Shown here: positions 8,258 to 15,491 of the stretch, one piece after another
Position numbering within the stretch: position 1 is the first letter of the stretch
Layout of the letters: every line of letters starts with the position of its first letter
Source of the DNA: Phycisphaerales bacterium
GTDB lineage: Bacteria > Planctomycetota > Phycisphaerae > Phycisphaerales > SM1A02
Direction of reading: 5' to 3'
DNA: 39,054 bases
Assembly: GCA_009692045.1 (NCBI GenBank)
Contig: SIAA01000017.1
Location: 1 to 39,054, forward strand
The notes under the pieces: model-generated
Databases searched by the model: none
The model's input: only the letters and a program-made list of their open reading frames with translations
Told to the model about the DNA's origin: nothing
Program-made: the position numbers and the translations under genes

Positions 8258-9003
8258 CGTGATGCCCCCGTCTGGGACGCCGCGGTGGACTCGCGTCTCT
8301 CTGGCGAACCCATCCTCTCGCTAGCGCTCTCGGCATCAAGAATCCGCCCCTTGTCGAGACGAATGAGGCGCGAGGCGAAGGCGGCAGTCTTGGCATCGTG
8401 GGTCACCATTACCGTTGTCTGGCCGCGCTCGCGATTGAATCGGCAAAGGAGTTCCATGACCTGCTGGGCCGACTCACGATCAAGATCTCCGGTGGGCTCA
8501 TCGGCCAACAGCAGGCTGGGATTGGTCACGATGGCGCGAGCGATGGCCACGCGCTGCTCCTGGCCACCCGAGAGTTGCCGAGGGTAGTGCTCATACCGAT
8601 CAGAAAGCCCAACCGTCTCCAGGGCCTCAGCCACGCGCGAATGCCGCTGGGCACGAGTCATCGCTTGCAGGAGCAGCGGGAGCTCCACATTCTCATAGGC
8701 GGTGAGGACGGGAATCAAATTGTAGAGCTGAAAGATGTACCCCACGCTGGTTCCGCGCCATGCTGCCAGTGCGGCACGCGAGAGAGACACAATGTCATGG
8801 CCATCAACGATGAGGGAACCCTCCGTTGGTCGATCGATCCCAGCCAATAGGTTGAGCAGCGTTGTCTTACCCGAACCGGATGGACCCATCAGGGCGACGA
8901 AAGAGCCGCGCTCGATGGTGAGATTGACATGATCCAGCGTGCGAACAACCTGCTCTTCACGGTGATAGTCCTTCACCAGATTGCAACACTCAATGATTTT
9001 CAT
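8254..9003 (-). CDS. ABC transporter ATP-binding protein (MacB/LolD family)
   Basis: 249 residues, the usual length for a LolD/MacB-type nucleotide-binding subunit. Walker A is GPSGSGKTT (about residue 40), the signature is LSGGQEQRVAIARAI, Walker B is LLLADEPTGDLD, and the switch His follows in VMVTHD. The FQLYNLIPVLTAYENVELP segment is typical of this subfamily. It energises the two FtsX-type permeases encoded next. Its start overlaps the end of the adaptor gene by 14 bases. Confidence 0.93.
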   Translation of the reverse strand: MKIIECCNLVKDYHREEQVVRTLDHVNLTIERGSFVALMGPSGSGKTTLLNLLAGIDRPTEGSLIVDGHDIVSLSRAALAAWRGTSVGYIFQLYNLIPVLTAYENVELPLLLQAMTRAQRHSRVAEALETVGLSDRYEHYPRQLSGGQEQRVAIARAIVTNPSLLLADEPTGDLDRESAQQVMELLCRFNRERGQTTVMVTHDAKTAAFASRLIRLDKGRILDAESASERMGSPERRESTAASQTGASR

Positions 9004-10282
9004 GGGATCCCTCTGTTTCTGAGGAGAGCGAGCGTGGGGGCCGCTGCGCGTTGGCGTTTATTCGAACTCTCTCTCCATCCTTCGGAGCGTCCGTGGACAG
9101 GTCGATCAGCTGATCGCCGGGTCTGAGCCCTTCGACCACCTCGACCCACCCATCGACCTCGTTGCGGCCGAGTGTCAAGGCGCGGGTACGGGCGATTCCG
9201 GTATCCCCCTCTAGGTCCTCGACAACGAGAGCCTCGGCACTGGCACCTTCGCCGCGCAGATGAGTCCGAGGCGCGAAGAATGTGTAGCGACCGGAGGGGG
9301 CCCCGCTTGCGCTCTCTGCTGCCGCAGATTCACCCTCTGCAGTCGTAGGTGCTCCGATGGTTCCGGTGAAGATACGGACGCGCCCGAGCATCTCTGGTTT
9401 GAGAGTCGCTTCGGGGTCCACGATCAAGACCTTGACCTGAACCGTGTTCTTCGCGATGTCAGCGAAGTGCACCAGTCGCTGCACCTTGCCCGCAAACACT
9501 CTGTTGGGCAGAGCATCAAACACGATCTCCGCCGGCTGCCCCACGCCCAGAAGTGCCGCGTCAACGAGTGGAACATCAGTTCGCATCTGGAGGTGCTTGG
9601 GGTCGTATAAGTGCAAGACATGCCTGCCATGCTCTCCCTCGGCACCGAGGAAGGCGCCTGGCGAGGCAAGGCGAGTCATCACCACTCCCGACACCGGAGC
9701 AAGAATCTTGGTGCGAGCCAAGGTCAGATCTGCCATTTCCAACTCGACCCCAGCCTGGAGTCGTTTCCCCTGGGCTGCCTTCAGTTCAGTCTCAAGTGTG
9801 TTCACCTCGCCCTGCGCTACCGCGCCGTGGGCAACGAGCGGGCGCTTGCGCAGCAGCAACTGTTCGATCCGCTCAAACTCGGCGATGGCAACCTGCTCCA
9901 TCGCCTCGGCGCGGCGGCGAGCGATTACAAACTCATCGTCAAACATGGTGGCAACAACATCACCAGCCTGAACCGCCTCGCCTTCGAGCACCTTTATCTC
10001 ACGAACGACTCCCTCAATAAGGGAGGTGGCGTAGATGGGGTAGGGATCAGGTTCCACCCAGCCGGGTGCCTGCACCGTCACTCCACTGGTGATGCGTCCG
10101 TCCTTGGGGGTGCTCGCTCGAAGGGCGACCGGTGTGACACTTACCGAGTGCGCGGGTGTGAGGGAGAGCCACCCGGTGTAGAGCAGCAAGCCTACGGAGC
10201 CGAGGAGAATCGCCGCCGGTAGCGCAAGTCGGATGAAGAGGCGCGACTTCGGAGCAGCGATTGTTGAGAGGTTGGAATCCAT
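8990..10282 (-). CDS. HlyD/MacA-type periplasmic adaptor of ABC exporter
   Basis: 430 residues with one N-terminal membrane anchor (about 14-38) and the normal adaptor order: lipoyl half-motif (ATSLIEGVVREIKVLEGEAVQAGDVVATM), an alpha-hairpin of about 80 residues, the second lipoyl half (TKILAPVSGVVMTRLASPG), then a beta-barrel domain and a membrane-proximal domain. It bridges the inner-membrane ABC complex and the TolC-like factor. The start codon shares one base with the upstream stop (TAATG). An Ala/Glu/Ser-rich stretch near residues 315-330 is an unusual insertion before the final domain. Confidence 0.9.
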   Translation of the reverse strand: MDSNLSTIAAPKSRLFIRLALPAAILLGSVGLLLYTGWLSLTPAHSVSVTPVALRASTPKDGRITSGVTVQAPGWVEPDPYPIYATSLIEGVVREIKVLEGEAVQAGDVVATMFDDEFVIARRRAEAMEQVAIAEFERIEQLLLRKRPLVAHGAVAQGEVNTLETELKAAQGKRLQAGVELEMADLTLARTKILAPVSGVVMTRLASPGAFLGAEGEHGRHVLHLYDPKHLQMRTDVPLVDAALLGVGQPAEIVFDALPNRVFAGKVQRLVHFADIAKNTVQVKVLIVDPEATLKPEMLGRVRIFTGTIGAPTTAEGESAAAESASGAPSGRYTFFAPRTHLRGEGASAEALVVEDLEGDTGIARTRALTLGRNEVDGWVEVVEGLRPGDQLIDLSTDAPKDGERVRINANAQRPPRSLSSETEGSHENH

Positions 10283-11652
10283 TATGGTGTGCCTTGGGGG
10301 TTACCGATTACGCGTGAAAGTTCTATTTGAGCCAGCGCAACCTGCAGGCGCGCGTTCGTACCGTCCATGCGGGCGTCGTTGGCGGCGTGCTCGGCAGAGA
10401 GGTAGTGGCTTCGTGGAGTTTCACCTGCTTCCGCTGACCTCAAGGCGATTAGCGCAGTTGACTCGGCTGCTCCTAGTGCCAGTGTCTGCAGGGCGTGAAG
10501 TCTCAGTTGGGCCGCTCGGAGCTGGGAGTGGGCCTTATGCGCCGCAGCAACGGCGAGTTGCAGAATCTGATCAGCATCGATGCGCGCGGCTTGGAAGCGC
10601 GCCGCGGCGGCGGCGATGCGGGCGGATCCGTCATCAAAGATGGGGACCTCTGCAATCAAACCCACCGAGATCGCATCATCACCCTCCATGTCTTGCTCAT
10701 AGCCGGACGAAAGATCGAAGCGGCTGATGCGACTGCCGCGCGCGCTCGCTAACTGACTCTGCGCTGAGGCCGCCATTGCCTGCGCCGCCTGCACATCGAG
10801 TCTCCACTCTGAGACCGCGTGAACCAAGTCCTCATCCCCATCCATTGCCGTTGTCCACGCCAGGTCCTCGGCATCGCGCCACAGTGAGGTGTCCCAATCG
10901 CTCTCCACAGCGCGCCAGTTGTGGGATTGCCCCGAGCGGCCTAGCAGTGCCATCAAGTCGGCCTGGTCGCTACGAAGCCTTTCCTGCGCATCGGCGCGCC
11001 GCATCATCGCCTCAGCGATTTGCAGCCGCATTGTCTCGAGCTCGGCGCGCGGTGCCTCGCCGGCATCAACAGCGACCTGAGCGACCGCGACTAGTTGCGA
11101 TGCAATCAATTCGTCGGCGATAGAGAGTGTGACGAGGTGCTGCGCCATCACAACTCGCATTTGCAGAGAGCGCGCTGCCGCGGCGGTATCAACCGCCAAC
11201 GACCCCAGCTCCAGTAGTGCCGAGCGAAGCCGCTGTGATGCGGCACCCATGGCATCTTCGCGCTGGGCAATGAACGCCAGGTTCTGAGAGATCATGGCTA
11301 CTAGCGGAGCCACACCCATTCCCAGCGGAAACCCAGTCGCCATTTCGATCATTGGATTGGGAGCAAGTGAAGACTGTGTCAGTTCGCTCTGAGCGATATG
11401 CACCTCTTCGATAGCACGGCGAAGAGGTCGATTGTTGGCTAGAGCACACTGCACTGCAGTGAGGGCGCCAAGATCAGAAGTGCCGTCCCAGGCACTGCTC
11501 ATCTGATCGAAGGGCAACGACCAGTCTGGTGTCGATCCAACCCGAGTAGCGATGTCATCGTGAAGGGATGAAACCGTGGCGATGTCGGGTGAGTTGCAGG
11601 CGGCGAGAGCAAACACCGCTAGCGATGCCGCGAAAGCTGTTTTGTTTGTCAT
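10282..11652 (-). CDS. TolC-like outer membrane efflux lipoprotein (first system)
   Basis: 456 residues. The N-terminus is a lipoprotein signal peptide with lipobox LAAC (Cys about 19), so the protein should be acylated and outer-membrane anchored like CusC/OprM. The rest is Ala-, Gln- and Leu-rich helix in two similar halves, as in the TolC/OEP family, with NPMIEMATGFPLG and EVPIFDDGSARIAAAAARFQAARI as typical landmarks. A fair Shine-Dalgarno (AAGGA) precedes the ATG at 11652. It is followed without gap by the adaptor gene. Confidence 0.87.
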   Translation of the reverse strand: MTNKTAFAASLAVFALAACNSPDIATVSSLHDDIATRVGSTPDWSLPFDQMSSAWDGTSDLGALTAVQCALANNRPLRRAIEEVHIAQSELTQSSLAPNPMIEMATGFPLGMGVAPLVAMISQNLAFIAQREDAMGAASQRLRSALLELGSLAVDTAAAARSLQMRVVMAQHLVTLSIADELIASQLVAVAQVAVDAGEAPRAELETMRLQIAEAMMRRADAQERLRSDQADLMALLGRSGQSHNWRAVESDWDTSLWRDAEDLAWTTAMDGDEDLVHAVSEWRLDVQAAQAMAASAQSQLASARGSRISRFDLSSGYEQDMEGDDAISVGLIAEVPIFDDGSARIAAAAARFQAARIDADQILQLAVAAAHKAHSQLRAAQLRLHALQTLALGAAESTALIALRSAEAGETPRSHYLSAEHAANDARMDGTNARLQVALAQIELSRVIGNPQGTP

Positions 11653-11711
11653 ATGAAACCAAGTCCTTCAGTTGGTGCAGATGCACGGAGTGCGATGCAC
11701 AGAACTCGCGA

Positions 11712-11726
11712 TCACCACAGTGGTGA
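11712..11726. promoter_or_regulatory. Perfect palindrome in the leader of the efflux operon
   Basis: TCACCACAGTGGTGA (7-bp arms, 1-nt centre) lies between the Cys-rich gene and the TolC-like gene, about 60 bases before the latter. The short centre fits a dimeric repressor site better than a hairpin. No regulator gene lies nearby, so this is a candidate only. Confidence 0.35.
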
Positions 11727-11756
11727 CGCGCGTGAGCAACGATCAGGATTAGGTTG

Positions 11757-12188
11757 TCAGATTAGGAACACGCCAAGTGTGGCGCGTAGGCGCAAGGCAT
11801 ACGGCATTCCCGGCGGAGACTCGGGAGGCTGGTAGACGCGGGCAGCATCGGGGGCCGCAGGCGCGCTGGCAAACATGGCCGCAGGGGAGGCGGTGTTCCA
11901 GGCGATCACACCCACGGTATCAACGGGAATGTAGAGGCTCAGAACTGGTGGGGGCGCCTTGGCGCAGCAAGCACCGCAACCATTCGAGCCCGGGCAACAG
12001 GGAGCAGACTCGGACTCCTCATGCCACGGCTCGCTGTCATCTACCGGCGTTTGCGCATCGTCACAAGAGCCGCAACAACTGGTGGCACTTTCGCGTGGCG
12101 AATCAGCCAAGATGAACTTGACCTGACAGCAGCACACCTGTACCCAAAGAGCAAGTGCAATGCGGAGGATGACTGAGCGACCTATCAC
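11757..12188 (-). CDS. Cys-rich exported small protein, function unknown
   Basis: 143 residues from a GTG start. An N-terminal hydrophobic stretch (RSVILRIALALWVQVCCC) acts as signal or anchor. Residues 36-80 hold clustered cysteines: SCCGSCDD, then APCCPGSNGCGACC, separated by an acidic His-containing stretch (DDSEPWHEESES). The second half is Pro/Ala-rich with no Cys. I do not recognise the family. Paired cysteines with acidic residues and His suggest metal binding; this is inference. It is first in the minus-strand order of the ABC exporter operon, 104 bases before the TolC-like gene, so it may sense or deliver the exported substrate. Confidence 0.6.
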   Translation of the reverse strand: MIGRSVILRIALALWVQVCCCQVKFILADSPRESATSCCGSCDDAQTPVDDSEPWHEESESAPCCPGSNGCGACCAKAPPPVLSLYIPVDTVGVIAWNTASPAAMFASAPAAPDAARVYQPPESPPGMPYALRLRATLGVFLI

Positions 12189-12195
12189 GCATCAA

Positions 12196-12201
12196 ATAAT
12201 A
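12196..12201 (-). promoter_or_regulatory. Putative -10 box of the Cys-rich gene/efflux operon (TATTAT)
   Basis: TATTAT on the minus strand ends 7 nt before the GTG at 12188. No Shine-Dalgarno is present. It would give a leaderless or near-leaderless transcript of the exporter operon. Confidence 0.45.
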
Positions 12202-12280
12202 GGGACTCTTTGACAAAATGAAAGTCGAATCAGCGAAGTAGCTCGATAATGATCAGCGTTATACGGCAGCGCCGCACCTC

Positions 12281-12286
12281 TACACT
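12281..12286 (+). promoter_or_regulatory. Putative -10 box of the mannosidase operon (TACACT)
   Basis: TACACT sits exactly 6 nt before the ATG at 12293, with no Shine-Dalgarno between. The same TACACT-N6-ATG layout occurs before the gene at 36923, and TACATT-N6-ATG before malic enzyme. Confidence 0.5.
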
Positions 12287-12292
12287 CAGCGC

Positions 12293-15200
12293 ATGTACCG
12301 CGAGACCCCCTCAAGTGCTACATCTAGTGCGCGCGACTTGGAGAGCATTGTCAAGGCAGCGAAGAATCCGGAGCGTCATGTCCTGAATGTTTGCGCCTAC
12401 CGCGCCCCGCAGGGGAAGGGCGCGCATGTGTTGCCGGGGATGAAGCCAGCCCAAGTAATGAAGCAGGTCTTTGAAGAGGTTGCGCTCGGCATGCACTGGG
12501 GGCCCGTATGGTCCACGGTGTGGTTTCGATTGAGTGGAACCGTCCCTCAGGAGTGGAAGGGTTGTACTGTTGCTCTGCGTTTCTCCAGCGGCACTGAAGC
12601 GACGCTGTGGCGAGATGGAGTTCCCTTTCATGGATTTGATCCCTATAGAGACACCGCGGTTCTCTTTAGTAAAGCACAGGGCGGCGAAGTGGTTGACCTG
12701 CTGATTGAAGCAGATTGCAACCTGCCTTTGGGAGCGACCACATTCTGGTGGGATCAACCAGAGGTTCGCGCCCGCTGGTCGGAGGAAACTCCTGGTCGGC
12801 TCGAAAGCGCCGAGCTGATCCTGTTGGACGAGGATGCGTGGCGACAGGTAGAGGTGCTGGAAGTTGCGCGAAAGTCTCTGCTGCTAGAGCGTGCAGCAGA
12901 TGACGCGGCTGGGGCCGCCCTGCGAGGCCTTATAGATGATCAGACCGGCGAGCGTGGCCGGGCGCTGCAGCGTGCGGCGCGGGAGAGCCGCGCATTTGGG
13001 GGCGATGCAGATGCGTCAGCGGGCAGGACCCCGCCGAACACAGCGGCGAACACAGCCGTCTCACCCAGTGGGCCGGGCGGTCAGTGCACGGCTGTCGGAC
13101 ACGCTCACATCGATACCGCCTGGTTGTGGACCCTTGAGTGCACGCGTCGCAAGTGCCTGCGAACCTTTGCCAATGTTCTGCGCCTGATGGAGCGGTTTGA
13201 TTCGTTCCGCTTCCTTTGCAGTCAGGCGCAGCAGTACGCATTCGTCGAGGCGGACAGCCCCCCGTTGTTTGCTCAAATTCGTGCCAGAGTTGCAGAAGGT
13301 CGCTGGGAACCCGGGGGCGGCATGTGGATTGAACCGGACTGCACCGCGCCCTCAGGCGAGAGTTTCATCCGCCAGGTGCTGCACGGTGAACGGTATTGGC
13401 GGGAGCACTTTGGAGAGATTGTCCGTCAGGATTTTTTATATCTGCCCGACACATTTGGGTTCCCCGCCAGTCTGCCCCAGATCGCCCTGCTGTGCGGACT
13501 GCGCACATTCATTACCAACAAGATGAGTTGGTGCGATACCAATCGCTTCCCGTTGGTGAACTTCATGTGGCGCGGCATTGATGGCAGCGAGATCGCCACT
13601 CACTTCACTCCCGGCCACAACTACAACTCCAGCATCGAGCCAGCCGACATGAGGTTGGGCCAGACCAACCTGCTGAAGCAAGAGAGTGGTTTCAAGGGAG
13701 CCTGGCTGCAACCATTTGGATATGGAGATGGCGGCGGTGGCCCGACACAGGAGCAGTGCCTGCGGGCCGAGGTGTACTCCGCGTTCTTCGATACGCCACC
13801 GACGGTTCAGCGCAGCGTGCGCGACTTTTGCGCCGAGCTCGAGCTGGAGCGAGCGGCCGGCAATCTCCCGGTCTGGGACGGCGAGCTGTATCTGGAGTGC
13901 CACCGAGGTACCTACACGAGTCAAGCCTGGATCAAGCGTGCCAATGCCGAGGCGGAATCAGCTCTGAGGCGCATCGAATTGCTGGCGGTATTGGCACCGA
14001 AGCAGACGGCGGAGAATGAACAGGCGTGGCGTGCCCAGATGGATACGGCATGGAAGTGCGTCCTTCTGCATCAGTTTCACGACATTCTGCCCGGCTCATC
14101 CATCAAAGAGGTGTATGACGATGCTCGGATCGCGTTCGCAGGGCTGAACACCCTCTTGGAGCAGATTGAAACGGAGTCGTGTGCCCGAGTGTGCGCCGGG
14201 GCAGCGGAGGCTCAATCATGCTGCATGGTTCTCAATCCGAGCTCGGTCTCGCGCAGTGGCATCGTTGACACCTCTAGCGGTTTGATCTTCGCCCGTGATG
14301 TGCCTGGAGCGAGCGCGATTGCGGTGCCGCGCACCCGAGTAGTGCAGTCACCATCGATCCGGTTGGAAACTAGGGAGATGACTAACGGCCTCATCCACAT
14401 TCAGGTGGATTCGCTCGGACGACTCGCGCGCGTATCTCGCGCGGGAGCGGGGGATCTGTCTGACGCTTCGGTACTACCACTGAATCAACTGATGCTCTAC
14501 GAAGATAGGCCGCGAAGCTGGGAGGCATGGGAGATCGACCGCGACTATGTGACTCACGGTACCGCCGTGATCTCTCCCTGCGATATGAAGTTCGAGATCA
14601 TTGATGATCTGCTGGCGCGCTGCACGGTCAAGCGCTCTCTTGGTGATCGAAGCCACATCGAGCAGTGTTATGAGTTAGAGGCTGGTGCACCCTGGGTGCG
14701 CATCCGCACTCGTGTCGAGTGGCAGGAGGATCGCCGCCTGCTGCGAGCTCTATTCCCCACCAGCATCAGAGCGCGTCGAGCCACATTCGGCATTCAGTTC
14801 GGCTCAATCGAGCGGTCGACCTATGACAACACCTCTTGGGAGCAAGCGCAGTTTGAGGTACCCGGTCATGGCTGGATGGATCTAGCCCAACCCGGGAATG
14901 GCTTGGCAGTTCTTGATGACGGCACTAAGTTTGGGCGAAGTGTCAAGCACGGGGTTCTCGGGCTGTCGCTGCTGCGCGCCCCCCAGTTCCCCGACCCGAC
15001 TGCTGATCGAGGTACGCACTCCTTCAGTTATGGATTGATGCCGCACGGCGGTGATTGGCGCAGCGGGGGAGTGGCGGATGAGGCCGAGTGCTTCGCGCAA
15101 CCTCTCAGAGCGATCGGCAGTGCAAGAGCTGGCGCCCGCGCCCAACTGTTTACCCTCCGTGGTAGCGCATCGGTGCAGGTGAGTGCGGTGAAGCCGGCCG

Positions 15201-15454
15201 AAGATGGGCGCGGAGTGATCGTGCGCCTAGTGGAGCGAGTGGGTGCGCGCAGTGAAGCCGTCATTGATTGGACTGGGAGTGTCCGCAGCGTCGAGGCAGT
15301 CGATGCCCTGGAACGCCCGTTTACCGAGCCCTCTCAAGCAGGGGTTACAGTCACGCGCCAAGCGGCGCCCGTTCTGCACCACGATGGGGCAACATGTCGC
15401 ACGAGTCTTACGCTGCGCCCCTTTCAGATTGCCACGATTAGAGTGTTGCCGTGA
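12293..15454 (+). CDS. Alpha-mannosidase, glycoside hydrolase family 38
   Basis: 1053 residues, typical for the long GH38 class. It removes terminal alpha-linked mannose with retention of configuration using a bound divalent metal. Visible landmarks: the metal-binding GHAHIDTAWLW (His272, Asp274), EPGGGMWIEPD, the nucleophile in LYLPDTFGFP (Asp386), and HQFHDILPGSSI (His593/596, metal ligand region). The N-terminal 200 residues are the beta-sandwich seen in ER-type/bacterial GH38 enzymes. Residues 215-262 are a low-complexity Ala/Arg/Thr/Pro insertion just before the catalytic domain. There is no signal peptide, so it should act in the cytoplasm. It is first in a three-gene unit with a symporter and a beta-mannosidase. 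Confidence 0.95.
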   Translation: MYRETPSSATSSARDLESIVKAAKNPERHVLNVCAYRAPQGKGAHVLPGMKPAQVMKQVFEEVALGMHWGPVWSTVWFRLSGTVPQEWKGCTVALRFSSGTEATLWRDGVPFHGFDPYRDTAVLFSKAQGGEVVDLLIEADCNLPLGATTFWWDQPEVRARWSEETPGRLESAELILLDEDAWRQVEVLEVARKSLLLERAADDAAGAALRGLIDDQTGERGRALQRAARESRAFGGDADASAGRTPPNTAANTAVSPSGPGGQCTAVGHAHIDTAWLWTLECTRRKCLRTFANVLRLMERFDSFRFLCSQAQQYAFVEADSPPLFAQIRARVAEGRWEPGGGMWIEPDCTAPSGESFIRQVLHGERYWREHFGEIVRQDFLYLPDTFGFPASLPQIALLCGLRTFITNKMSWCDTNRFPLVNFMWRGIDGSEIATHFTPGHNYNSSIEPADMRLGQTNLLKQESGFKGAWLQPFGYGDGGGGPTQEQCLRAEVYSAFFDTPPTVQRSVRDFCAELELERAAGNLPVWDGELYLECHRGTYTSQAWIKRANAEAESALRRIELLAVLAPKQTAENEQAWRAQMDTAWKCVLLHQFHDILPGSSIKEVYDDARIAFAGLNTLLEQIETESCARVCAGAAEAQSCCMVLNPSSVSRSGIVDTSSGLIFARDVPGASAIAVPRTRVVQSPSIRLETREMTNGLIHIQVDSLGRLARVSRAGAGDLSDASVLPLNQLMLYEDRPRSWEAWEIDRDYVTHGTAVISPCDMKFEIIDDLLARCTVKRSLGDRSHIEQCYELEAGAPWVRIRTRVEWQEDRRLLRALFPTSIRARRATFGIQFGSIERSTYDNTSWEQAQFEVPGHGWMDLAQPGNGLAVLDDGTKFGRSVKHGVLGLSLLRAPQFPDPTADRGTHSFSYGLMPHGGDWRSGGVADEAECFAQPLRAIGSARAGARAQLFTLRGSASVQVSAVKPAEDGRGVIVRLVERVGARSEAVIDWTGSVRSVEAVDALERPFTEPSQAGVTVTRQAAPVLHHDGATCRTSLTLRPFQIATIRVLP

Positions 15455-15491
15455 GTGAAGCGAGCGCCGCTGACATCGAGAGGGAGTGCCC

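Noticed and set aside
10233-10727. Arg-rich plus-strand frames under the first TolC-like gene
   Set aside because: High-GC shadow frames; composition is typical of reversed Ala/Gln-rich coding.
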